DNA from: a virus
DNA: 64,000 nt
IMG/VR virus record: IMGVR_UViG_3300027917_000024
Span: 41,151-105,150 of that record
Reading direction: 5' to 3' (one strand)
The stretch's first letter is position 1. Every line of letters begins with the position of its first letter. The position numbers and the translations under genes were made by a program. The notes beneath the pieces are model-generated. The model had not been told where the DNA came from and did not search any database. It saw only the letters and a program-made list of their open reading frames with translations. Positions 24,159-33,644 of the stretch are shown in pieces.

Positions 24159-24608
24159 TTAACTGGTACTTGAATAAGATACTCCACTTGATAAACTGAA
24201 ACTACTACTACTACTACTACTACTACTAGATGAGCTAAGACTGAAACTACTACTACTAGATGAGCTAAGACTGAAACTACTACTGGAACTAGACCCTAAT
24301 ACTAAAAACCAATCAATTGAATCTCTTTCCTCCCGTAATCTTTTAATTACGTTATCTTTATAGGATAAGTTAGGATCCATGTGATGACTAGAGTCTAAAT
24401 CTCTAGCAATTTCAGCAATTACCTTAAAGATGACATCTTCAATATTTGCATTTTCTAGCATGGTCATCGTCTGATCCACTTTATTTCTTCTATTGTTAAG
24501 CCAATCTATATTATAGACCTGTGATCTATTCCATACTTGTATGTCATCTCCCTTCTGGATAATCTTGTATCTGTCTTTCACTTGAGGCACTATAATTCTT
24601 CGTGGCAT
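24159..24608 (-). CDS. Hypothetical protein with serine-rich C-terminus
   Basis: Protein of 149 aa, start ATG 24608 with AGGAG upstream. The first 100 residues are a mixed alpha/beta, basic domain (RRIIVPQVKDRYKIIQKGDD). The last 45 residues are almost all Ser with Phe/Leu (FSLSSSS repeats). The Ser tail uses mixed Ser codons, like the poly-serine tracts of the protein at 56245. It may be a short tail-tip component with a flexible linker at its end. Unrecognised otherwise. Confidence 0.68.
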   Translation of the reverse strand: MPRRIIVPQVKDRYKIIQKGDDIQVWNRSQVYNIDWLNNRRNKVDQTMTMLENANIEDVIFKVIAEIARDLDSSHHMDPNLSYKDNVIKRLREERDSIDWFLVLGSSSSSSFSLSSSSSSSFSLSSSSSSSSSSSSFSLSSGVSYSSTS

Positions 24609-24620
24609 GGCAATCTCCTA

Positions 24621-24890
24621 CTAGTCATCCCCTTGTTTAATATGATCTGATAGCTTGAACGGCTTCCCTTGCGGTGGGCTAGCAAGTTCTACATTTGAAA
24701 AACCGTCAGTTTGAATCATAAACTGTAGTGTCTGTATTATACCATTCAACTCTTTTATTTGTGGTTCGAGCTCTGCAAGTTGCTTTTTACCCTGTTCCAC
24801 CATTTTCAGTGCTTGGTCTTTTTTGGTATAGAGGTCGAGAACTTTTAAAGTCTGCCCATTCAACTCTTTTACAATCGCATCTTTGTCCAT
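24621..24890 (-). CDS. Small coiled-coil protein
   Basis: Protein of 89 aa, ribosome site AAAGGAG. Heptad repeats run through residues 1-65 (KKDQALKMVEQGKKQLAELEPQIKEL). Likely a helical bundle partner of the nearby fibres. Close in style to the 72-aa protein at 23929. Directly downstream of the I/J-like gene, so it belongs to the tail tip/fibre module. Confidence 0.68.
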   Translation of the reverse strand: MDKDAIVKELNGQTLKVLDLYTKKDQALKMVEQGKKQLAELEPQIKELNGIIQTLQFMIQTDGFSNVELASPPQGKPFKLSDHIKQGDD

Positions 24891-24904
24891 TACTTGTCTC
24901 CTTT

Positions 24905-27900
24905 CTAGTCACCGAAAGCGATACATCTCCATCGTCCATTTGGATATGTACCAGTATCAGTTTGGTGCTGTTTATAAAATAGTCGATACTTACTTGCCAG
25001 AAGATCTCCTCTTTTTCCCATAGAATCCGGCGGTCGTGAACCTGAGTAACTATAATCAGGTAGATTATTATAGGAACCAGAATGATCTCCAAAGTGTATA
25101 TGAGCACATTGTTCCTGTGGCATAACATGAGTGTCTAACCATATATCAACACCTATTGTCGTACTAGTACTATCTGTTGCCGTTACACCTAGCCCTTGAT
25201 ACCTAGAAGCAGTAAAGACGCCTCCTTTAAGGGTATTATCGGCATCATCTGAACCCGCTGACCCCATTACTCCTGTAGCAGTAGGAATTGTACCAGCACC
25301 ATTAGTATAAACCGACGCAAAGAAGTTTCCCCCAACGGAAATACCGTGATCACCGGCAGCAGCCCACCCTTCTACTCCAACAAGAATATTATTACTACCA
25401 AGATTTGTTACACCTGCTTGCATTCCGTGCATGAACTTAGATACACTTTCCTGCTCTACTTGTATTACTAGTCCTCGGTAAAAGTTGCCTTTTATTACCA
25501 TTCCATAGGAAGGTGTATCAGGCCAAACAGCGGTTACATCACAAGGAGATCTAATAAGAATTCCTGCACTATGGTCCTTAGCGGTATCTTTCATTGGGAC
25601 TACAAGTAACGATGCATATCCCCAATCTGTCCACGAATCAACAGGAACTTGACCATCATGATCAATAGTTACAGTGAAGTTTCTATCTGCAGAATCAGTA
25701 TTGAAATAATGTGCAGAATTAGACGTCTCGATAACTGTTATTGGAGTTTCGCCTCCAATCTGTGCTAATAGTTCCGGCGAATCTTCTGTTACTTGGTACA
25801 GCCCTTCTGTATCATACACATGAATTCCTGGCGAGTCTTCCCTAACCCAAGCATATGGAGGATCCTCTTCTTGTGTATAGGCCTGACCAACAAGAACTTC
25901 TCTAAAGTTCTGTATGTCCTTAACACGCAACTTACCACCAACCTCTAAGTGGCCAATCCACTCATCTAATGTTTTATCATACGCCCTGAAGAACCACAGA
26001 TACCCCTGATCTGCTAGTTCTTCACCCTCTAGTCTGGCACTTTTGATAAGCGGGTCTGTAGGAATATCTGGTAGCTGTGATTCAAGGCCTTCAATCCACG
26101 GCCTTCCTATCAAGAATTTTGTATCTGCTCCATATAAGCTCGGCCAGGTAGTTGTATACTCCCACCACTCTCTACCAAAATTGTCTCCGTGGGCTTCCAT
26201 CATACTTCTTTCATACACACTGCTTGGGCCGTCAATTACAATACGTGAGTGGCCTTTGTAATTATCACTTGCATTGTAACCAGTGTAGAGCCGCATATCA
26301 AAGTATGATGTCCAATACGGATTATGAATGACACCAGTAGTAATGTCATTATTTTTGATATAGGTTCCAGGTGAGGCAGCGACCATTCTGATTTCTACCT
26401 TGAACTGCCCAACATCACTCTGAATAATATCTAAAGGATCAACAAGGTTCCTACCATCGATAGCCTGTTCGCCTCCTCCTGTATGCATATTTCTTACGAT
26501 AGTTACTGAAAATAGAGGTATATTTCCTCTTCGTCTCAAATCTGAGAATGTGCCGTCATAATTGAAGTCTGCTACTGTTTCTGTTAAATCATACTGCTCA
26601 AACAATACCGATTCATGACTTCCAGCATTGATATACTCTACGTAGCCGACATGTATACTCCTCTTGACTGTCGTACCATCTGGAACTTCATTTGCAGCTT
26701 CGGTGAATAAATACTCACCAGCTGTAATATAAAACCCACTATCATTTGCAAATTCTATTCGACCATTAATCATTGGGTCGACACCATCATGAACGCCTTG
26801 GTACTCTCCAGATTTATGCCACTTGATTCTTACATATTCATCCGGTTCTATACTATCATCAAATAGGCGAGTTACCTGGAGATCTACAGTGTATGGAAGA
26901 GCTCCGATCTGAATTGATCTGGCTCGAATGGAGTTAGTTAGAATCATTCCTCCATTGATATACGTATATTCTTTGTTATGGGAAGGATCTTGGCCGTAGA
27001 TAGCAAAAATACGTGAGATAGCAAATTCTGATATAGTATATGCACATCCACCAGGAGCTGTAGCTACTCCTATAGGGCAATTGCCTGTTTTGTAATATCC
27101 TATTGGAGGCTCCTCGTCTTCCGTCCAACCGTGATATTTACAGTAGCTCCCACAATCCCACACACAATGATCTTTGAACGGTTGCCACGGATACGCACCA
27201 GCATAATCTCCAATCCATACTTTCTCAGCTGAAAGATGCTTGACCTTTGCATTATTGATCATAGCATCGCCAATTTTAGCTGTAGTAATAGCTGCGTCTG
27301 CGATGTGCATACGATCAATCAATTCAAAGTCAGCAGCTTTCCATATAAGATTCCCAAGTTCATCTACATACCAGAGCCTTCTTCCCTGTGTCGTTCGAAC
27401 AGCCAGAGTAACAAAATACCGATTATAATTTATTCCCTCTTTAGTCCTGTCACTATCTGCTGCAGCATCTGGTGTATAGTATGAATTCACATAACAGCAG
27501 CTCAAGGTTGGATCGGCTGGACCATACGGGCAATTCCCTGTATTTATATCATTGTTTGGAGAGGCGTGGCATCCCATAGCACAACTGTCATAGGTCGTAC
27601 CGGACGGATGCGTAACAACGGAGAAGTGTGTGCAGATACCTCCTTCATTGGATACACCCGCATTTGTCCAATGGAATATGGGTCCCTCTGTTGAGCCTAG
27701 GAAAAAGTATGAATCACCAAGATCATCTACGTTTACAAGTCTCAAGTGCCCATCAACTGTACGTTCGAATTCGCCGTAGCTTTTGACATTGCTATCCCCA
27801 GAAGTTTTCAGAGCCATAAATTCAGTTACTGGATTGGCTTCCCATGTACTGGTAGTGAAATTCCATTGTCGTAAGCAAGCATATACTTCATAGGATTTTA

Positions 27901-30900
27901 TTCGCTCATCTTGCCAGTACTCATCCCAGTTATCGATTACAACTTGTATTTGACTTCCATTGGCAAGAGATGCGACGCTCCAGTTTACTTCGATCTGATC
28001 TGCTAAATATTCGGCTGTCTCTTTGATAACTTGAACATCATTGCAGTAAAGCCCCGTACCAACATCTCCTACGTCTGACCATAGTTTTAGAGATACGTCT
28101 ATTTCCTTTTCTGGAACAATACCCATAATATCTGTAGTATAATACCCACCCAGTACTTTTGTATCATCTACGGGTTCGTTATATTCTCTTGTAAGAAGCC
28201 CATCCGCTCTAAAGATTTTAAATTCATAATGGGAGAGGCGATTTACCTGAGCAGAGGCAGGATCGGGATGTTGCCATTTTGCATGGGCTACAGTAGAGAG
28301 CCCACTGTCCCATATTCCACCTATATTTGTATAAGCTAACTCTGCCCAAATATTTATGGTACACATCTGACCGACCTGAGGAACACCGTCTGCTGCCTCA
28401 TACCCATAATTTGCAAGTTCTGCTGGGCTTGGAATGCCTACTCGAATACACCATCTTGACAACGCAGTACTGTAATAAATAGCTGTTACGTCATTGTTGG
28501 AGTTAAGGCTGCTTCCTGTCACATAGCAGTATCCATCTAGATCTTCATCTGTATTATAATAGAAAAGGTCATTGTGATAGTTCATTGCAAGATAGGCGGC
28601 TTCAGGATCTCCAGGGTCTTCTACTTTCTCGAACCCAAAATCATTCTCCAAATCAGCTGTCACCCGTACTTCATAATATCCAGCTTGTACATCGACTGAA
28701 TCAATGGTCATACTGCCAGTCATACCTTGCGGGACTGGTGGTGGATAGGGTACTTGTGTGACGCCTTGTACTGTGACCGAGATTGTTGTACTCTTGTATG
28801 AGCTCCGAGGCGTTCCTACTCCAAAACAATCATAAGGAATAATATAAACAATATAAGTACCTGCCGTCAGACCTGTAATTTTATACTTTGCTTCTGTTTC
28901 TCCTTCAGTAAATGGAACATCAATACTTGTCATGTCCCCTATACTTTCTCCATACCATATCTCAAAACCTAGAATATCGGTGGAAAATAATACGGGGTCA
29001 TTTACATATTGCGACCAATCTACAAGTATACTTCCTGATGTGGGACTTGTGATGGTAGGTATATATCCACTCATAGAAGGAGCGAGATTTTCTAATGGAA
29101 GCTCCGATGGTTCACATGAGATATTTCCGTCAGCGTCTACTTGATAAACCCTGAACAACAGATCTCTTTGGCCCTTCCCTACTCTAGCAAAGACATTATA
29201 CTGATCTTCCTTATTCATATCATGGGTGTATTCAAATTCTGTATCTTTTGTACCAACCTCCCTTATAAATTGTGGCATGTCTCCTGCGTTATCAAAGATC
29301 CAAACCTGATAGCCTGTGATATTGTAGCTCTCACTTACTCCCGCTCGTTCTACTCCAGCTTCAACTTCAATTCCTTGCCCTGCTCCTTCGAATGTTGCTG
29401 ATTGTGTCCAAGATACGCATACATCACATCCAACAAAATTGAGGACCCCATCTCCTTGCCCACAGATAGAAAGGTGACTAGGAGAAGGAATACACTCTTC
29501 AATACCCATTTTGAATTCAATGGTAGGTGGATTGAGTCCTTTAGTACCTGTAGTTGCAACACTCTCTGCCCTAATGTAATAAGTTTGCATAGGGCTCAAT
29601 GACCTAATTATAAATCCCTTCCCTTTAGAATAATCGTTTCCTTGATGTGTGAAATTCCTTTGATCCGTACTAAGATAAACTTCGACATGGTTGATTTGCA
29701 GATATGTACCTGATCTTTTTTGTATAATGAAATCGTCAGTAGCGGGAGCACCAATAAATGTTTCCCTTTCTACGTAAGTAAATGTGTTCTCTGCTTTATT
29801 CAAAACATTTATTATCAACTGCCCTTTATAATTCCCTGTCGTACCATCATAGACAAATATATTTCTAGTACTTACCAATTGAGAATCACTAGCTTCTACG
29901 TAAACAATAGTGTCCCCCCCTGAGACCGACAGAATTTTAGACGAAAACAGAGGAGTTTCACTAGTAGGTACGGTATATGTTATGGTTGCGTCATATGTCC
30001 CGAAGATTTGAGTCGCCGCCAGGTCTGTAACATCAGCTGGAGCGTGAATTGTATCAACAGGTTTTATTGGAGGAAGTTGCGGTGTAATTCTGACACTATA
30101 GTCTGCATAAATATCTTCGTCGTAAGGCTCACATTGCACGACGATGTCTTCTTTATTAACATCTCTAGCTATTCTTATAATTCTGCGCTTCTTGATATAT
30201 GTCTCAGCAGCTACTCCTGTAACTGTAAGCATCCAAGTATCATGAACTGCATAATTAGGAGAAATTGTTTCTGCAATCGTAATCTCATCAACCTCGTCAG
30301 AAGCACCAGCAGTAAATTGATATTCATCAGGATCACTAGGAAGTCCTGCATCTGCTCCCGTTCTCCTTGCAATTTTGAATATGTACGTTTGACCAGATGT
30401 AAGAGGAACTGTTGTATCAAGATAAAAGGTTGTACTTCCTCCACCCGTAGATGATTCTAACCTGAAAAACCCGCCATAAACGTATGTAACTGTAGAATGT
30501 TGGATACCTACAACATCACCAGGAACAGATGCTAAAGCTGCCATTGTAGATTTAAATTCAATTACTTTATTGGAAACTGATGCATAATTTAACAGATAAC
30601 TTGCTGCTCGTAGTGCTTGACTTTGTTTTGATACACCAACTAGACTAACAGACTGCTTCTTGATCTGTCCTAGATGATGTTCTGCATCTTTTAAGCTAAC
30701 CTGTAAATTTTTCTGTTTTCCTCTTTCGCCGTAGCCTTGATCATAATAACTAACTTCTAGGGTATTTGGAATTTTGGAATCAGGAAGATAAGTTTCTTTG
30801 TATGTATTAGGTATTATATCTGCATCAGTAAAAATCTGCGTCATGTTTTCAGGTTTCATTACCTTAAGGCGTAATTTACTTCCAATCCAATACAACCTAC

Positions 30901-33241
30901 CACGCATCAACGCAACTAACTGATTAAGTATCTGAGAAGCATCAGTAGTAGTATCTATAACAATATCTGCTTGGAATCTTCGTTCCTGTGAAATACTGTG
31001 AACGTCCGTACCTATTAACTCCCAGCATATTTCCGCAGCTTCAATAAAGTCAGACCAAACCAAATCGGATTCTTCTATATTGGGGTAAAGGTCTTGAGTA
31101 GTAAGAAGATCATAAATAATAAAAGGAATACAATTTGTATACTCAAGGAGCGTATTAGTTGTATCAATGGTTAGTGCTGCGTCTCCTACTTGATATTTCC
31201 AATCGTATGATTCCGTACCTCCATTCCATTCGGTGTATGAAGATTGGAACGGGACAATATTACCGGAAGTGTCACGTAAGATAGGTACCTTTACATATCT
31301 TCCTTTAACTGGAATGTTAAAATTAGGTATGCTACCAGATAACTTCTCCGAAGGAAGGATACGTAATGCTATTGTTGATGTGTTAGGATGGAGAGTTCTA
31401 GAGAAAGAAAATTCTTGGATGCGTATGACTTTAGATTCTGACCACCCATCCCTAATACTAGTTATTACTTTATTCTTTCTAATTACTTGTATTCGATACT
31501 TTGCAGGAACTAGTGTTTCCCCCCCAAAACCGGCAGAAACAGTAATTTTAAATTCGCCAACTGTAGATTGTCTGACTCTCAAAAATGGGTCATCTCTATT
31601 CTTCTCTTTATCTGTCTCACCATGTATATACTCCCACCTACTCGTGTCAGGAGTATCCCCATCAAAGGGACAATAACGAATCCAGAAATCAGCATTTCTA
31701 CCTCCCTGATTTCCCTCGTCTACCTGATATAGTCCTCCAGGGAATTGAAGAATAATATTAAACCCTTCAACAGATGGACTTACAGTGTCAAACTCAAATT
31801 CGTTTTCTAATGGCTCTATACTAGATTTAGTTTCAGTCCGATCCAGCATAAAATCAAACTCACTTATATGTATGAGCTTGGTACCAAATAAATCAATGAC
31901 ACCAGATCCACCAGGAGTTTCAAGGAGGGGTACATTATAACCATGCGTAGCTTGAACATGGACAGTTTTAGCTAATCCCCGGTCGAACTCTACTTGCCCA
32001 TCGTACACTGTTGTATCAAACGCATCTAATCTAAGGTCATCAATGTAAACACTCTCAAGCTCAATGTCATTTATAATCCCGTCAGATAGTCCTAGTACAA
32101 CTTGTAATGCTTCTTCTTCCTGATACATCTCACTTTCATTGATAATTGCAGTTATTGGACCTTTTCCAAGAAATTGTAGATCAACGAGGTTAGGCCTACA
32201 CCATTTCTCGGCATGAAAACCGCCGTACTCTCCTTCGGAGTAATAGACACGCATCCCGCAGTAGAATTCATAATAAATCTTGCCAGCGTCGTTAGTCAAA
32301 TCACATGCTACTTCACAATAACTGTACTTACTATAGACCATATCAAAGTCATCTCCCTCTGGACCTCTACCAAAATAAGTAGTGTCTTGATGTGCCCATT
32401 CAGGTAGTGGGTCTACAGGGTTACCGGCAGTATTTACAGTTCTTGCGTAAACGTAACTACTTATCTGCCACGATCTACCAGGCCAGCTATCTAGATTAGC
32501 TTTGCGGTCAAAATAGAATCTAATCCTCTCATATCTATACTCAGGACGTAAACTAAATGTGATTCCAGGTGGGTTACCGACACTAGGCGCAGAATTCTCA
32601 CAAGTATCCCAATCATATCCAGTAGGAATACCAAAATCCGAGAGGTGTGGGAAAGACCACCAATCTTCCTCACCATAGGCAATCCCAAGTCCAACAATTT
32701 GAGCGCTTAAAATGTCTCCAGCCGTCCATGCCTTGCCATATATAAGAGGAATCGGTCTGCCAATAGCGTATGTAGTCTGCGGCCCGTCCCAAGTATACGT
32801 TTCAGATTTTTCTATGTCTCCACCAGACACAAAAGGATCTGTAGTAGGCATTAGCATATAGGATAAATAACCTATACCTGCCATGATAATAATATTGGCA
32901 GCAGCTGCTAACGTAAAACCAACAATTTTACCAAGGAGCATTGACCCTAAAATTCCTGCTGGAAAAGCGATGGCGGGGATTTTTGGAAAGAATACTAAAT
33001 TAATCTCATCTCCATTATCGACTATAGTATCACGGAAGTTTTCATTTGGAATTAGGTGGAGATTCAGCATTACCCTAAGATTACTATGGCGAGCTAGTAC
33101 ACCAATATCTACTTGCCTAAGTCGGAGATATTCCAACATATCATTAATGTATTGATCAAGAGTTTTATCTCTCACATATCCTGATTGTAGACAGGCAAAA
33201 TTTTCTTCGAAGGCATTTATTTTGGCAGTAATTTTAATCAT
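24905..33241 (-). CDS. Fused I/J-like tail-tip protein (central fibre)
   Basis: Protein of 2778 aa. Residues 1-88 look like the beta-grasp of lambda gpI (ending NGDEINLVFFPKI), followed by a hydrophobic Gly/Ala-rich stretch at 90-130, as in gpI. From about residue 150 (YTWDGPQTTYAIGRPIPLIYGK) it is J-like. FN3-type repeats (PADVTDLAAT, then others) follow in the middle. Two Cys-rich segments (about 1870-1925 and 2020-2070) each hold a TGNCP motif. The last 150 residues are fibre-like. As the tail-tip hub it would contact the receptor and start DNA ejection. The stop of the K-like gene overlaps its ATG. Confidence 0.85.
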   Translation of the reverse strand: MIKITAKINAFEENFACLQSGYVRDKTLDQYINDMLEYLRLRQVDIGVLARHSNLRVMLNLHLIPNENFRDTIVDNGDEINLVFFPKIPAIAFPAGILGSMLLGKIVGFTLAAAANIIIMAGIGYLSYMLMPTTDPFVSGGDIEKSETYTWDGPQTTYAIGRPIPLIYGKAWTAGDILSAQIVGLGIAYGEEDWWSFPHLSDFGIPTGYDWDTCENSAPSVGNPPGITFSLRPEYRYERIRFYFDRKANLDSWPGRSWQISSYVYARTVNTAGNPVDPLPEWAHQDTTYFGRGPEGDDFDMVYSKYSYCEVACDLTNDAGKIYYEFYCGMRVYYSEGEYGGFHAEKWCRPNLVDLQFLGKGPITAIINESEMYQEEEALQVVLGLSDGIINDIELESVYIDDLRLDAFDTTVYDGQVEFDRGLAKTVHVQATHGYNVPLLETPGGSGVIDLFGTKLIHISEFDFMLDRTETKSSIEPLENEFEFDTVSPSVEGFNIILQFPGGLYQVDEGNQGGRNADFWIRYCPFDGDTPDTSRWEYIHGETDKEKNRDDPFLRVRQSTVGEFKITVSAGFGGETLVPAKYRIQVIRKNKVITSIRDGWSESKVIRIQEFSFSRTLHPNTSTIALRILPSEKLSGSIPNFNIPVKGRYVKVPILRDTSGNIVPFQSSYTEWNGGTESYDWKYQVGDAALTIDTTNTLLEYTNCIPFIIYDLLTTQDLYPNIEESDLVWSDFIEAAEICWELIGTDVHSISQERRFQADIVIDTTTDASQILNQLVALMRGRLYWIGSKLRLKVMKPENMTQIFTDADIIPNTYKETYLPDSKIPNTLEVSYYDQGYGERGKQKNLQVSLKDAEHHLGQIKKQSVSLVGVSKQSQALRAASYLLNYASVSNKVIEFKSTMAALASVPGDVVGIQHSTVTYVYGGFFRLESSTGGGSTTFYLDTTVPLTSGQTYIFKIARRTGADAGLPSDPDEYQFTAGASDEVDEITIAETISPNYAVHDTWMLTVTGVAAETYIKKRRIIRIARDVNKEDIVVQCEPYDEDIYADYSVRITPQLPPIKPVDTIHAPADVTDLAATQIFGTYDATITYTVPTSETPLFSSKILSVSGGDTIVYVEASDSQLVSTRNIFVYDGTTGNYKGQLIINVLNKAENTFTYVERETFIGAPATDDFIIQKRSGTYLQINHVEVYLSTDQRNFTHQGNDYSKGKGFIIRSLSPMQTYYIRAESVATTGTKGLNPPTIEFKMGIEECIPSPSHLSICGQGDGVLNFVGCDVCVSWTQSATFEGAGQGIEVEAGVERAGVSESYNITGYQVWIFDNAGDMPQFIREVGTKDTEFEYTHDMNKEDQYNVFARVGKGQRDLLFRVYQVDADGNISCEPSELPLENLAPSMSGYIPTITSPTSGSILVDWSQYVNDPVLFSTDILGFEIWYGESIGDMTSIDVPFTEGETEAKYKITGLTAGTYIVYIIPYDCFGVGTPRSSYKSTTISVTVQGVTQVPYPPPVPQGMTGSMTIDSVDVQAGYYEVRVTADLENDFGFEKVEDPGDPEAAYLAMNYHNDLFYYNTDEDLDGYCYVTGSSLNSNNDVTAIYYSTALSRWCIRVGIPSPAELANYGYEAADGVPQVGQMCTINIWAELAYTNIGGIWDSGLSTVAHAKWQHPDPASAQVNRLSHYEFKIFRADGLLTREYNEPVDDTKVLGGYYTTDIMGIVPEKEIDVSLKLWSDVGDVGTGLYCNDVQVIKETAEYLADQIEVNWSVASLANGSQIQVVIDNWDEYWQDERIKSYEVYACLRQWNFTTSTWEANPVTEFMALKTSGDSNVKSYGEFERTVDGHLRLVNVDDLGDSYFFLGSTEGPIFHWTNAGVSNEGGICTHFSVVTHPSGTTYDSCAMGCHASPNNDINTGNCPYGPADPTLSCCYVNSYYTPDAAADSDRTKEGINYNRYFVTLAVRTTQGRRLWYVDELGNLIWKAADFELIDRMHIADAAITTAKIGDAMINNAKVKHLSAEKVWIGDYAGAYPWQPFKDHCVWDCGSYCKYHGWTEDEEPPIGYYKTGNCPIGVATAPGGCAYTISEFAISRIFAIYGQDPSHNKEYTYINGGMILTNSIRARSIQIGALPYTVDLQVTRLFDDSIEPDEYVRIKWHKSGEYQGVHDGVDPMINGRIEFANDSGFYITAGEYLFTEAANEVPDGTTVKRSIHVGYVEYINAGSHESVLFEQYDLTETVADFNYDGTFSDLRRRGNIPLFSVTIVRNMHTGGGEQAIDGRNLVDPLDIIQSDVGQFKVEIRMVAASPGTYIKNNDITTGVIHNPYWTSYFDMRLYTGYNASDNYKGHSRIVIDGPSSVYERSMMEAHGDNFGREWWEYTTTWPSLYGADTKFLIGRPWIEGLESQLPDIPTDPLIKSARLEGEELADQGYLWFFRAYDKTLDEWIGHLEVGGKLRVKDIQNFREVLVGQAYTQEEDPPYAWVREDSPGIHVYDTEGLYQVTEDSPELLAQIGGETPITVIETSNSAHYFNTDSADRNFTVTIDHDGQVPVDSWTDWGYASLLVVPMKDTAKDHSAGILIRSPCDVTAVWPDTPSYGMVIKGNFYRGLVIQVEQESVSKFMHGMQAGVTNLGSNNILVGVEGWAAAGDHGISVGGNFFASVYTNGAGTIPTATGVMGSAGSDDADNTLKGGVFTASRYQGLGVTATDSTSTTIGVDIWLDTHVMPQEQCAHIHFGDHSGSYNNLPDYSYSGSRPPDSMGKRGDLLASKYRLFYKQHQTDTGTYPNGRWRCIAFGD

Positions 33242-33644
33242 TTTTAGGCCTATATACCCCAGTAATGTAGGATTTTAGAATCTCTAACCTCTGTATAACT
33301 GTTCCACATGCCATAGTATGTATAATTTGTCTTTTCCCTACATACATTCCGATATGATAAGGCATTTTTGCCAGTGCAAAACTCCGCATTGTAACTAAGT
33401 CTCCATATTGAATATCCTCTAGTGCCACTTTATTTACCCATTTATACATATCATATGCAGCAAAGAGTGCCCTAGCATCATCTTCCGTCTTTAACTCATA
33501 CTCAGGGTCAGGGAGTTGGTAGTCATGAACTTCTTTTGTTAGATCTAAAATCAATCCCCAACAGTCGTATCCTTCGTCTTTTGATCTTCCTCCATCTTTA
33601 TATGGCGTAAGTAAATAGCTTTCTAAATCTTTAATTTTTTTCAT
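33234..33644 (-). CDS. Tail-tip NlpC/P60 peptidase (lambda K-like)
   Basis: Protein of 136 aa from ATG 33644, which overlaps the stop of the L-like gene (TAATG); a TTG at 33656 is also in frame. The NlpC/P60 fold is shown by EGYDCWGLI with the catalytic Cys, and by PYHIGMYVGKRQIIH with the His. It would locally cut peptidoglycan during genome entry. Its place between the L-like and J-like genes is the same as in lambda. A paralog lies at 16538-16963. Confidence 0.88.
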   Translation of the reverse strand: MKKIKDLESYLLTPYKDGGRSKDEGYDCWGLILDLTKEVHDYQLPDPEYELKTEDDARALFAAYDMYKWVNKVALEDIQYGDLVTMRSFALAKMPYHIGMYVGKRQIIHTMACGTVIQRLEILKSYITGVYRPKND

